Origin: Oryzobacter telluris
Lineage (GTDB): Bacteria; Actinomycetota; Actinomycetes; Actinomycetales; Dermatophilaceae
Direction: 5' to 3'
Assembly (NCBI RefSeq): GCF_043099285.1
Contig: NZ_CP170723.1
Location: forward strand, 2,418,001-2,482,000
Length of the DNA: 64,000 nucleotides
The number at the start of each line of letters is the position of its first letter. Within the stretch, counting starts at the first letter, position 1. Shown here in pieces: positions 33,557 to 41,592 of this stretch. The notes beneath the pieces were generated by a model. The model did no database searches and was not told the DNA's origin. It saw only the letters and a program-made list of their open reading frames with translations. A program made the position numbers and the translations under genes.

Positions 33557-34261
33557 ATGCGCGTCGTCATCGCCGGAGCCGGGAGCGTCGGGCGCTCGAT
33601 CGCCCGTGAGCTGCTGCGCAACGGCCACCACGTGCTGCTCATCGACCGCGACGCCGACGCCGAGCGCGTCGCCAAGGTCCCGGACGCGAGCTGGCTGCAG
33701 GCCGACGCGTGCGAGATCGACTCGCTGTCGGAGGCCGGCCTGGCCGACTGCGACGTCGTCGTCGCCGCCACCGGTGACGACAAGGTCAACCTCGTGCTCT
33801 CGCTGCTCGCCAAGACCGAGTTCGGCGTGCCGCGCACCGTCGCCCGCGTGAACAACCCGAAGAACGAGTGGATGTTCGACGAGGCCTGGGGCGTCGACGT
33901 CGCCGTCTCCACCCCGCGCCTGATGACGGCCCTGGTCGAGGAGGCCGTGAGCGTCGGTGACCTCGTGCGCATCTTCGAGTTCCAGCAGGGCAAGGCGATG
34001 ATGGTCGAGATGACCCTGCCCGTGGGCAGCCCGTACGCCGGCGCCCGGGTGGGCGACGTGCCGTTCCCGGGCAACACGGTGCTCACCGGCATCATCCGCG
34101 AGGGCCACCCGATCGCGCCGAGCCGCGACGACGCCCTCGAGCCGCTCGACGAGCTCCTCTTCATCACCACGCCCGAGGTCGAGGCCGACCTCGAGTCGCT
34201 CCTCTCCCCCGGCCAGCGGCACAAGCGCGAGACCGACGACGAGGACGACGACGACCTCTGA
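33557..34261 (+). CDS. TrkA-family potassium uptake regulatory protein, second copy
   Basis: This is a 234-residue RCK protein. RVVIAGAGSVGRSIARELLR is the nucleotide-binding start, GDDKVNLVLSLLAKTEFGVP the RCK core and VGDVPFPGNTVLTGIIREG the TrkA_C domain. The C-terminal tail is a run of acidic residues (ETDDEDDDDL). It follows the first copy by 17 bases with a weak AAAGG ribosome site, so both are on one message. Together they may form hetero-octameric rings, as other paired TrkA/KtrA proteins do. A strong terminator follows. Confidence 0.9.
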   Translation: MRVVIAGAGSVGRSIARELLRNGHHVLLIDRDADAERVAKVPDASWLQADACEIDSLSEAGLADCDVVVAATGDDKVNLVLSLLAKTEFGVPRTVARVNNPKNEWMFDEAWGVDVAVSTPRLMTALVEEAVSVGDLVRIFEFQQGKAMMVEMTLPVGSPYAGARVGDVPFPGNTVLTGIIREGHPIAPSRDDALEPLDELLFITTPEVEADLESLLSPGQRHKRETDDEDDDDL

Positions 34262-34279
34262 GCGACAGGCTCACTCAGT

Positions 34280-34319
34280 GGTGCGGGAAACCGCCGCCAG
34301 GACCCCGGTTTCCCGCACC
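34280..34319. terminator. Bidirectional terminator after the trkA pair
   Basis: GGTGCGGGAAACC and its exact reverse complement form a 13-base stem with a 14-base loop, between convergent genes. Confidence 0.75.
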
Positions 34320-34336
34320 GGTGATCCGCACGGGGC

Positions 34337-34804
34337 TCAGAGCCAGCGGCGGACCCTCGCCGCGTAGTCGGTGTACTCGGCGCCGAACTTCTCGGTGAGG
34401 TAGCGCTCCTCGGGGAGGATGGCGCCCCAGAGCAGCGCGGCCACCCCCACCGGCACGAGCAGCAGCGCCCAGAACGAGTGGGCCAGCAGCGCGATGGCGA
34501 CGTCGAGCGCCACGAGGCCGAGGTACAGCGGGTTGCGGCTGAGCCGGAACGGGCCCGCCTGCAGGACGAGGGCTGTCGCCTCGCCCGGCAGGATCGCCGT
34601 GCGGTTCCTCGCCATGACCGCGAGGGTCCACCCGTTCCAGAGGACGAACGCGGCGGCCAGGGCCCAGCCGAACCGGCTGGTCACCGCGCCGCCGACCGCG
34701 ACGGGGTCACCGAGGCTGGCGCTGAGGACGAGGCCCACGGTCAGCGGCACGCCCAGGGCCACGGGCGGCCAGATCCGGAACGACGGAGCATCCACGGGCG
34801 CCAT
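34337..34804 (-). CDS. Isoprenylcysteine carboxyl methyltransferase (ICMT)-family membrane protein
   Basis: A 155-residue integral membrane protein with four or five hydrophobic segments. The family motif GPFRLSRNPLYLGLVALDVA (about 88-107) and the acidic LPEERYLTEKFGAEYTDYAA with RVRRWL at the end are typical of ICMT-like phospholipid or small-lipid methyltransferases in bacteria. The substrate is unknown. The start was set at the ATG at 34804 (MAPVDAPS). It is convergent with the trkA pair and separated from the DUF3159 gene by 45 bases, perhaps as the last gene of that operon. Confidence 0.8.
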   Translation of the reverse strand: MAPVDAPSFRIWPPVALGVPLTVGLVLSASLGDPVAVGGAVTSRFGWALAAAFVLWNGWTLAVMARNRTAILPGEATALVLQAGPFRLSRNPLYLGLVALDVAIALLAHSFWALLLVPVGVAALLWGAILPEERYLTEKFGAEYTDYAARVRRWL

Positions 34805-34849
34805 GGTGGCCCGGCCCCACACCGTGCGACAAGCGTCGAGGCGCGTGGG

Positions 34850-35599
34850 TCAGTCGTGGACGGCGTCGTCGCGGCGGGGGTGGACGCCCTGGTCGTCGGC
34901 CTCGTGGTGCCCGCCGGCACCGGGTCCGGCGTCGGGCTCGAGCGGAGTGTGGCCGGCGAGCAGCATCCAGCCCATGACGGCGATGGCCCCGACCCACAGG
35001 GGCCAGCCGAGCAGGATCTTCGCGGCACCGAGCCAGGTGACCTCGGCGGCGAGGTAGAGCGGCACCATGATCGCGATGCGGATGAGGTAGGTCGCCACGA
35101 GCACCCAGGTGAGGCGCGTGCAGACCCGGACCATGCCGCGGTCACGGCGCCAGGCGAAGGGGTCCTCGGCCGCGCGCGGGTCGCCGGCGCCGACGAGGAA
35201 GCCCACCGCGGGCCACCGGGCGAGGATCGACACGAGCGTCGCCACGAGGAAGCCGGCGTTGGTGAGGATGCCGGGGAGGAAGGCGTCCTCGGCCCGTCCC
35301 GAGCGGACCGCGAAGAACGCGGCGATGGCCGTGGCGAACACGGCCCCGAACACGTGCTGCAGCGAAGACCGCTGTGCCACACGGATTCCCGCGAGTGCAA
35401 GGGCGATGACGATGGCCGCCCCGGCGGCCAGGGTGACGTCACGGCGCCACGTGTACAGCGCGACGAACGCGATCGTGGGGAGCGCCGTCTCGACCGAGCC
35501 GCGCCAGCCACCGAGGGCGGTGGACAACCGGTGCCGGATGAGGGCCTCGACCGTCTCGGCCGTGGCGTCCGCGGCGCTGCGGGCGGCGGGCACCGTCAC
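34850..35599 (-). CDS. DUF3159 family membrane protein
   Basis: This 249-residue protein has six or more membrane segments, beginning ALPTIAFVALYTWRRDVTLA. AVRSGRAEDAFLPGILTNAG and EDPFAWRRDRGMVRVCTRLT are recognisable DUF3159 stretches. A polar His/Asp-rich tail follows the last helix (HHEADDQGVHPRRDDAVHD) and could bind metal. Function is unknown. The GTG start at 35599 overlaps the end of the OB-fold gene by four bases. It belongs to a conserved actinobacterial run DUF4193-dut-DUF3710-OB-DUF3159. Confidence 0.85.
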   Translation of the reverse strand: MTVPAARSAADATAETVEALIRHRLSTALGGWRGSVETALPTIAFVALYTWRRDVTLAAGAAIVIALALAGIRVAQRSSLQHVFGAVFATAIAAFFAVRSGRAEDAFLPGILTNAGFLVATLVSILARWPAVGFLVGAGDPRAAEDPFAWRRDRGMVRVCTRLTWVLVATYLIRIAIMVPLYLAAEVTWLGAAKILLGWPLWVGAIAVMGWMLLAGHTPLEPDAGPGAGGHHEADDQGVHPRRDDAVHD

Positions 35600-35955
35600 G
35601 GGCTGGGGACGATCTCGTACGCCGGGTTGAAGATCGTCGGTACGCCCCGGACCTCGGCCACCCGGCCGCGGGCGCGCAGGAAGGTGCCGGGCTCGATGCC
35701 CGCGATGCTGCGGCGCCCGATCCACACGAGGTTCACCGACCCCTTGCCGTCCCAGACCTCGGCCACGAGGGCGGGGACGCTGCGGCGCGGCGGGAGCGTG
35801 ACGGTGCGGACCGTGCCGCAGACACAGGCGGCGTGGCGGGGCGCGAGGGCGGTGAGGTCGTCGCCGCCCTCGGTGAGCGACTGCTCCTGGAGGACCTCGG
35901 CCTGGTGCTCGGCCGGGGTCATCGTGAGGTCGCGCAGCCGCTCCCGCAGGCCCAT
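35596..35955 (-). CDS. OB-fold nucleic acid-binding domain protein
   Basis: A small protein of 119 residues. MGLRERLRDLTMTPAEHQAE is followed by a five-stranded OB-like domain with VRTVTLPPRRSVPALVAEVW, DGKGSVNLVWIGRRSIAGIE and PGTFLRARGRVAEVRGVPTI, ending NPAYEIVPSP. It resembles the RecG/DnaE-type OB domain and may bind single-stranded nucleic acid. The start ATG at 35955 touches the DUF3710 stop (TGATG-type coupling), and its own stop overlaps the DUF3159 start. Confidence 0.85.
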   Translation of the reverse strand: MGLRERLRDLTMTPAEHQAEVLQEQSLTEGGDDLTALAPRHAACVCGTVRTVTLPPRRSVPALVAEVWDGKGSVNLVWIGRRSIAGIEPGTFLRARGRVAEVRGVPTIFNPAYEIVPSP

Positions 35956-36692
35956 CACCGCACCTCGGTGATCTCGGGGCCGCGCTCGAACGGGTCGAGG
36001 GAGGGGGTCTCGTCGACCTCGGCCTCGGCGTCGGTCTCGGCGGCGTCCTGCGGCAGGCTCAGCGCGAGCAGCTCGCGCGGCGCCATGGCCTCGGTGCCGC
36101 GCACGACCACGGCCGCGCGCAGGACGTCGAGGAGCGGGCCGGCCGCGGCCTCGTCGATGGCCGCGCGGCCGGACAGCACGCCGCGCAGGAACCAGCGGGG
36201 GCCGTCGACGCCGACGAAGGTCGCCGGGGCGAACACGGTGCGCCCGTCGGGACCGGCCGACGGCATCCGGGTGCGGAGTTCGGTGCCGAGGCCGCCGGGG
36301 TGCTCCTCGACGGTGCCGCCCTGCGACTCGACGGCCGCGGCGATCTCGCCCCGGATGTCGTCCCAGAGGCCGCCCGAGCGGGGGGCCGCGAAGGCCTGCA
36401 GCTGCAGTGCCGAGTCGCCGAGTACGGCGGTGGCGGCGTTGACCTGCTGGGTGTCCTGGTCGAGCTCGAGGCGCAGCTCCATGCCCTGGACGCCGCGGAC
36501 CCACAGCGCGCCGAGGTCGACGCGGCCGTCGCGGCCCTCGACCTCGGTGACGTCCCACGGTCCGTCGGTGCGCACGTCGACGGCGGGGGCGTCGTCCTGC
36601 GAGGTCTCGGTGGTGTCGGCGTCGAGCGCCTCGCCGGGGGGCTCGGTGGCCTCGGCGGGGTCGACGTCCTTCTTCCGCTTGAAGATGCTCAC
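35955..36692 (-). CDS. DUF3710 family protein
   Basis: A 245-residue cytosolic protein. MSIFKRKKDVDPAEATEPPG and an acidic linker precede the DUF3710 domain: GPWDVTEVEGRDGRVDLGAL, VLGDSALQLQAFAAPRSGGL, WDDIRGEIAAAVESQGG and FVGVDGPRWFLRGVLSGRAA. The C-terminal tail is acidic. No function is known. Located directly after dut and coupled to the OB-fold gene, as is usual in Actinobacteria. Confidence 0.9.
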   Translation of the reverse strand: MSIFKRKKDVDPAEATEPPGEALDADTTETSQDDAPAVDVRTDGPWDVTEVEGRDGRVDLGALWVRGVQGMELRLELDQDTQQVNAATAVLGDSALQLQAFAAPRSGGLWDDIRGEIAAAVESQGGTVEEHPGGLGTELRTRMPSAGPDGRTVFAPATFVGVDGPRWFLRGVLSGRAAIDEAAAGPLLDVLRAAVVVRGTEAMAPRELLALSLPQDAAETDAEAEVDETPSLDPFERGPEITEVR

Positions 36693-36735
36693 TGCGCAGT
36701 CGTCCTCGGGTGTGGTCTCGTGGTGCGGCGGGTCG

Positions 36736-37206
36736 TCACCGCGGGGTCGGCGTGCCGAAGCCGCCGGTGGACCCGTGCCCAGTCTCCCCCCGGGCGCTGT
36801 CCGGAAGCGAATCCGTGGCGGTGAAGTCGGCGTGGAGGTAGTGCTGGACCACGAGCTGGGCGATCCGGTCGCCGACCCGCACCGTGAACGGCTCGTGGGG
36901 GTCGAGGTTGACGAGGTTGACCAGCACCTCCCCGCGGTAGCCGGAGTCGACGGTGCCAGGGGCGTTGACGATGGTCACGCCGTGCCGGGCCGCGAGGCCG
37001 GACCGCGGGTGCACGAGGCCGATCGTCCCGGGCGGGAGGGCGAGCGCCACCCCCGTGGGGACGAGCGCCCGCTCCCCGGGCTGCAGCGTCACGTCGGCGA
37101 CGCTGGTGAGGTCGGCCCCGGCGTCACCGTCGGTGCTGTACCGGGGCAGGCTCGCCTGCGGGTGCAGCAGCCGGACGGCGACGGGGGTGTGGTCGGGTGC
37201 GCTCAC
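36736..37206 (-). CDS. dut: Deoxyuridine 5'-triphosphate nucleotidohydrolase (dUTPase)
   Basis: Dut hydrolyses dUTP to dUMP, keeping uracil out of DNA and feeding dTMP synthesis. The trimeric family's five motifs can be read in 156 residues: TDGDAGADLTSV (1), HPRSGLAARHGVT (2), NAPGTVDSGYRGEVLVNLVN (3), GDRIAQLVVQ (4) and ARGETGHGSTGGFGTP (5). A GTG start at 37206 (VSAPDHTPVAVRLLHP) was preferred since sequence before it is proline-rich and non-coding in look. DUF4193 ends 20 bases upstream. Confidence 0.95.
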   Translation of the reverse strand: MSAPDHTPVAVRLLHPQASLPRYSTDGDAGADLTSVADVTLQPGERALVPTGVALALPPGTIGLVHPRSGLAARHGVTIVNAPGTVDSGYRGEVLVNLVNLDPHEPFTVRVGDRIAQLVVQHYLHADFTATDSLPDSARGETGHGSTGGFGTPTPR

Positions 37207-37226
37207 GGGTGCGGGGGCGTCGCCGG

Positions 37227-37526
37227 TCAGGCGGCGCACTCCCGGCACACCAGGACGCCGGCCTTCTCGCTCGCCAGCTGGCTGCGGTGGTGCACGAGGA
37301 AGCACCGGGAGCACGTGAACTCGTCGGCCTGCCGGGGCAGGACGCGCACGGAGAGCTCCTCACCGGACAGGTCCGCACCGGGCAGCTCGAAGCCCTCGGC
37401 CTGCTCGGTCTCGTCGACGTCGACGCTGGAGGCGCGCTTGTCGACGCGGCGGTTCTTGAGCTCCTCGATGGAGTCCTCGGACAGCTCGTCGTCGGTCTTG
37501 CGCGGCGCGTCGTAGTCGGTCGCCAT
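37227..37526 (-). CDS. DUF4193 family zinc-ribbon protein
   Basis: A 99-residue protein. MATDYDAPRKTDDELSEDSI and EELKNRRVDKRASSVDVDE are family hallmarks. The C-terminus has two cysteine pairs, FTCSRCFLVHHRSQLA and VLVCRECAA, likely a zinc ribbon. The family is confined to Actinobacteria and has no known function. The start ATG at 37526 is preceded by AAGGGTGG. It heads the operon with dut, DUF3710, OB-fold and DUF3159 genes. Confidence 0.92.
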   Translation of the reverse strand: MATDYDAPRKTDDELSEDSIEELKNRRVDKRASSVDVDETEQAEGFELPGADLSGEELSVRVLPRQADEFTCSRCFLVHHRSQLASEKAGVLVCRECAA

Positions 37527-37675
37527 TACTGATGTCCACCCTTCGTCGTGTCGTTCGGCCCTGACAACGCATGGATGCCCGCGTTTGTGCCCGGGCACCG
37601 ATCTAGGCGCGGCGATTGTGCACCATCGGGCCGGGGCGCGCCACGCCGGGTCCAGCCGCTGGCCCCCGGATCCCG

Positions 37676-38530
37676 TCAGTGGCGGGCGGTGACGTGCCGG
37701 GCCGTGAGGTCGCGGACCATCGCGGCGAAGGCCGCGGCGATGCCCGGGGCGGCTCCCCAGGTGAGCTCACCGGTGGCCGTCGCGTCGTCCGGGCCGCCGA
37801 CGAGCGCCCCGGCCTCGCGGGCCACGAGCTCGCCCGCAGCGCGGTCCCAGGCGTTGAGCCCGGTCTCGTAGTAGGCGTCGAGCCGACCCGCGGCCAGGCT
37901 GCAGAGGTCGAGGGCGGCGCTGCCCTGCCGGCGGATGTCGCGGACCCGAGGGAGCAGCTCGGCCACCGCGGCCCCCTGCCCCGCCCTGACCTGCGCGTCG
38001 TAGCCGAAGCCGGTGCCGACGAGCGTCACGGCGAGGTCGCTGACGTCGGTGACCTGCAGGCGGCGGCTGCCGGACGCGGTGGTGAGCCACGCCCCTCCAC
38101 CGCGGTGCGCGTGGAAGAGTTCGTCGGCCACGGGCGAGAGGACCGCACCCGCGACCGACTCCCACGCACCGGGCGTCGTGGGGTCGCCGAGAACCGCGGC
38201 GAGCGAGACGGCGTAGGCCGGGACGTCGTAGAGGTAGTTGACCGTGCCGTCGATGGGGTCGACGACCCAGGTGATGCCGCTGGTCCCGGCCCGCCCGCCC
38301 TCCTCCTCACCGAGCACGGCGTCATCGGGGCGCAGCTCGGCGAGCAGGCGCAGGACGAGCTCCTGGCTGCGCTGGTCCATGACGGTGACCGGGTCGGTGT
38401 CGCTCGACTTGGAGGCGACGCGCAGGTCGGCGGGGCGCTCGTCGACGACGAGGCGGCCCGCCTCGCGCACGACACGGCAGGCGACGTCCTCGAGGGCGGC
38501 GGGGTCGAGGTCGTGGGGCCCGGCGGGCAT
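37676..38530 (-). CDS. Inositol monophosphatase family protein
   Basis: A 284-residue metal-dependent sugar phosphatase. LGEEEGG (about 73-79), WVVDPIDGTVNYLYDVPAYA (about 88-107) and LNAWDRAAGELVAREAGALV near 225 are the three metal-site motifs of the IMPase/FBPase superfamily. Possible substrates are inositol-1-phosphate (for phosphatidylinositol and mycothiol), histidinol phosphate or others. The start ATG overlaps the ferrochelatase stop by one base (TGATG), so both are co-translated. Confidence 0.9.
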   Translation of the reverse strand: MPAGPHDLDPAALEDVACRVVREAGRLVVDERPADLRVASKSSDTDPVTVMDQRSQELVLRLLAELRPDDAVLGEEEGGRAGTSGITWVVDPIDGTVNYLYDVPAYAVSLAAVLGDPTTPGAWESVAGAVLSPVADELFHAHRGGGAWLTTASGSRRLQVTDVSDLAVTLVGTGFGYDAQVRAGQGAAVAELLPRVRDIRRQGSAALDLCSLAAGRLDAYYETGLNAWDRAAGELVAREAGALVGGPDDATATGELTWGAAPGIAAAFAAMVRDLTARHVTARH

Positions 38531-39636
38531 CAGTCGCTGCCGCACAGGGCCGGGCGCGCCGCGCGCAGGTTCGGGCAGCAGCCGGGGGCGCACACCGAGG
38601 GGCGCACGTCGCCGGGGAGCCAGGTCTCCGGCACGACGAGCTCGCCGCGCGCCTCTGCGGCCCGTTCGAGCAGGAGGTCGACCAGGCCCTCGACGAAGCC
38701 CTCGTCGGTGTCGGGGGTGGCGACGCGGACGAACGGGACGCCCACCCGCTGCGCCGTCTCGGCGGCCTCGGTGTCGAGGTCGTGGACGACCTCCATGTGG
38801 TCGGAGACGAAGCCGATGGGGGCGCACACGACGGTGGTGCCGCCCTGGGCCGCGAGCTCCTCGATGCGGTCGTTGACGTCGGGCTCGAGCCAGGGCTGGC
38901 TGGGCGGCCCGGAGCGGGAGCAGAAGACGAGCTCGCCCTCGACCTCAAGGCCGAGGGCGGCGTTGAGCTCGTCGGTGAGCCGTCGGGCTAGCCGCACGTG
39001 CTGGTCGGCGTAGAGGTTGCCCTCGCCGTCGCCGGGGCCGGAGGTGTCGTCCATGGCGTCCGGGATGGAGTGGGTGACGTAGAGGACGTGGGCGCTCGAC
39101 GGGTCCTCGAGGGCGCCGACGGAGGCGACCAGTGCCCGCAGCCACGCCTTCCCCACGCTCGGGTGGACGACGTAGGGGCGGACCTTGTCGACGACCAGGC
39201 CGTCGGCGGCCGGGCCGACCTCCTCGACGGCCGCCGCGAGGTCCTCGCGGTACTGGCGGCAGGAGGAGTACGACGAGTACGCGCTGGTGAGGACGGTGAC
39301 GACCCGGGTTGCCCCGAGGTCGAGCGCCTCGTGGACGGCCTGCGCGAAGAACGGCTCGGAGTTGCGGTTGCCCCACACCACCGGGACCTCGATGCCGCGG
39401 CGGGCCAGCTCGGCGCGCAGGCGGGCCAGCAGGTCGCGGTTGAGGTCGTTGATCGGGCTGCGACCCCCGCGGACGACATAGTGCTCGGCGACGGCGGCGA
39501 GGCGCTCGTCGGGGATGCCGCGGCCCGCGGTGACGCGGCGCAGGAAGGGCATCACCTCGTCGGGCCCCTCGGGTCCGCCGAACGAGCCGAGGAGGACGAC
39601 GTCGTAGGGCGCGAGGGCGGTGGTGGCATCGGTCAT
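38530..39636 (-). CDS. hemH: Ferrochelatase (coproporphyrin ferrochelatase, CpfC type)
   Basis: HemH inserts iron into coproporphyrin III in the coproporphyrin-dependent haem route of Actinobacteria. 368 residues. VVLLGSFGGPEGPDEVMPFL is the usual start; GNRNSEPF, LTSAYSSYSSCRQYRED and THSIPDAMDD line the active site; CAPIGFVSDHMEVVHDLDTE has the conserved His/Glu region. The C-terminus has clustered cysteines (VCAPGCCPN and ALCGSD) that with an upstream one can hold the [2Fe-2S] cluster known in actinobacterial enzymes. It is divergent from sepH. Confidence 0.95.
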   Translation of the reverse strand: MTDATTALAPYDVVLLGSFGGPEGPDEVMPFLRRVTAGRGIPDERLAAVAEHYVVRGGRSPINDLNRDLLARLRAELARRGIEVPVVWGNRNSEPFFAQAVHEALDLGATRVVTVLTSAYSSYSSCRQYREDLAAAVEEVGPAADGLVVDKVRPYVVHPSVGKAWLRALVASVGALEDPSSAHVLYVTHSIPDAMDDTSGPGDGEGNLYADQHVRLARRLTDELNAALGLEVEGELVFCSRSGPPSQPWLEPDVNDRIEELAAQGGTTVVCAPIGFVSDHMEVVHDLDTEAAETAQRVGVPFVRVATPDTDEGFVEGLVDLLLERAAEARGELVVPETWLPGDVRPSVCAPGCCPNLRAARPALCGSD

Positions 39637-39746
39637 GTGGCCAGCCTAGAAGGGCAATCGGACGGCCCTCGGCGTGGGCTGCGTCGTGCGGGCCTGCGGG
39701 AGTGGCATCGTCTCCTCCTGACGACGAGCTACTCCGGGAGCGCGAC

Positions 39747-40892
39747 ATGCACGACCTTCGCCTGATCGGCGTCCACGAGGACGGCCAGCACCTCCTGCTC
39801 GCCGACGCCGATGGGGGCCGCTACCGACTGACCCTCGACGAGGCCCTGCGGGCCGCCGCCCGACGCGACCGGCCACGGTTGGGCCAGCTCCAGATCGAGA
39901 TCGAGGGCGGGCTGCGTCCCCGCGAGGTGCAGACCCTCATCCGTCGCGGCCTGTCCGCGCAGGAGGTCGCCGACCGTGCGGGGTGGACGCTCGAGAAGGT
40001 GCGTCGCTTCGAGGGCCCGGTGCTCGCCGAGCGCGAGCACGTGGCCCGGGTCGCCCAGCAGTGCGCCGTCGGCAGCCGCGGCTCCTCCCCCGTCACCCTC
40101 GCCGAGCGCGTGTCCGACCGGCTCAAGGACCGCGGCGTCGACCGCAGCGACATCGAGTGGGACTCCTCGCGCGACGAGGAGGGCACCTGGTCGCTGACGA
40201 TGACCTTCGCCGCCGGCGGTCGCCAGCGCACCGCCGTCTGGCGCTACGAGCCGCTCGGCGGCTCGGTCTCCCCCACCAACGACGAGGCCCGCTGGCTCAG
40301 CGAGGAGCAGGCGGCCGGCGGCATCCCCACGCCCCACACCGCGCCGGCCACGGTCGACCACGACGTCTACGACATCGAGGCCGACGGCGGGGTCGGTCGC
40401 TCGAGCCGGGCCCGGGCTCCCCACGAGCCGATCGACCTCATGGCCGCGATGCGCGAGCACAGCACCCGCGGGCGGCGCGGCCGTGGCCGTCGGCCCTCGC
40501 CGGCGCACACCCCGGGTGAGGACGCGCCGCGGCACGACGCCCTCCCCCTCGACGAGCTCGCGTTCGACCCGTCCGACGCCCCGGCTCCCCCGGCGGCGCG
40601 CGGGCGCAACCCGCTGTCGGCGCACCTGGACTCCCCCACCGACAGCGACGAGCTGGTGGGCGGCTTCCCCGAGGACGACCTCGTCGAGGACGCGTCCGAC
40701 GACGGTCCCGAGGACGGCGACACCCCGAGCATCGCCCCGGCGGTGGCACCCGCGGCCGTGGCGTCCTCCGATGACGACGAGGACGACGCCGCCGACGTGG
40801 CGGCACCCGCCCGTCGGCCCGCACCCTCGCGCAAGGGCCGGCCGAGCGTGCCGAGCTGGGACGACATCGTCTTCGGCACCAAGGGCTCCTGA
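39747..40892 (+). CDS. sepH: Septation protein SepH (DUF3071)
   Basis: SepH stimulates FtsZ assembly and GTPase activity during actinobacterial cell division. 381 residues: the N-terminal DUF3071 domain with HDLRLIGVHEDGQHLLLADA, REVQTLIRRGLSAQEVADRA and WTLEKVRRFEGPVLAEREHV (a helix-turn-helix needed for function in homologues), then DIEWDSSRDEEGTWSLTMTF, and a long disordered acidic/proline tail ending in SVPSWDDIVFGTKGS, the conserved C-terminal peptide. The ATG at 39747 has GGGAG upstream. It is convergent with thymidine kinase, 11 bases apart. Confidence 0.93.
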   Translation: MHDLRLIGVHEDGQHLLLADADGGRYRLTLDEALRAAARRDRPRLGQLQIEIEGGLRPREVQTLIRRGLSAQEVADRAGWTLEKVRRFEGPVLAEREHVARVAQQCAVGSRGSSPVTLAERVSDRLKDRGVDRSDIEWDSSRDEEGTWSLTMTFAAGGRQRTAVWRYEPLGGSVSPTNDEARWLSEEQAAGGIPTPHTAPATVDHDVYDIEADGGVGRSSRARAPHEPIDLMAAMREHSTRGRRGRGRRPSPAHTPGEDAPRHDALPLDELAFDPSDAPAPPAARGRNPLSAHLDSPTDSDELVGGFPEDDLVEDASDDGPEDGDTPSIAPAVAPAAVASSDDDEDDAADVAAPARRPAPSRKGRPSVPSWDDIVFGTKGS

Positions 40893-40903
40893 GCCCGAGC
40901 TCG

Positions 40904-41581
40904 TCAGGCGGGTGGGGGCACCGGGCAGACGTCGAGGTCGAAGGGCAGCACGTCCGGCGACACCGCGGCGGCACGGGCGGCGTGGCTGTTCATCCGCCGC
41001 ATGTAGTGCCGGCGGCAGAGCACCTCGTACTCCACGAGCCCGGCCCGCGCCTCGGCCGTGTCACCGACGACCACCTGCTCGCCCTCGACGACCATGACGC
41101 CGTCGACGATGCGCGCGTTGTGCGTCGCCTTGCGGCCGCACCAGCACAGCGCCTCGACCTGGAGCAGCTGCACGCGGTCGGCGAGCTCGATGAGGCGGCG
41201 CGACCCGGGGAAGAGCTCGGTGCGGAAGTCGGCGGTGATGCCGAAGGCCGTGACGTCGATGCCCATCTCGTCGACGATCCGGGCCAGCTGCTCGACCTGC
41301 GCGGGCGTGTAGAACTGGGCCTCGTCGCAGATGAGGTAGTCCACGCGCGACCCGCTCGTGAGGCGCTCGACGATCTCGTCCCAGAAGTCGAGCTCGTCGT
41401 CGACCTCGATGGCGGGCGTCGAGAGCCCGAGCCGCGAGGACAGGACCGAGTCGCCCATCCGGTCGAGCTTGGTGAAGATCAGGCCCTGCCGACCACGCAC
41501 GCTGTTGTTGTGGTCCATCTGGAGGGCCAACGTGGACTTGCCACAGTCCATCGTGCCCGAGAAGAAGACCAGGTCCGCCAC
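40904..41581 (-). CDS. tdk: Thymidine kinase
   Basis: Tdk phosphorylates thymidine to dTMP in salvage. A 225-residue type II kinase: the P-loop FFSGTMDCGKSTLALQMDHN (6-25), the Walker-B-like DYLICDEAQFYTPAQVEQLA with the catalytic glutamate, the lasso loop around GLVEYEVLCRRHYMRR, and CWCGRKA as first half of the zinc site. The GTG start at 41581 is 11 bases after the phosphodiesterase gene. It probably shares a message with that gene and DUF5998. Confidence 0.93.
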   Translation of the reverse strand: MADLVFFSGTMDCGKSTLALQMDHNNSVRGRQGLIFTKLDRMGDSVLSSRLGLSTPAIEVDDELDFWDEIVERLTSGSRVDYLICDEAQFYTPAQVEQLARIVDEMGIDVTAFGITADFRTELFPGSRRLIELADRVQLLQVEALCWCGRKATHNARIVDGVMVVEGEQVVVGDTAEARAGLVEYEVLCRRHYMRRMNSHAARAAAVSPDVLPFDLDVCPVPPPA

Positions 41582-41592
41582 GAGGGGAGAGC

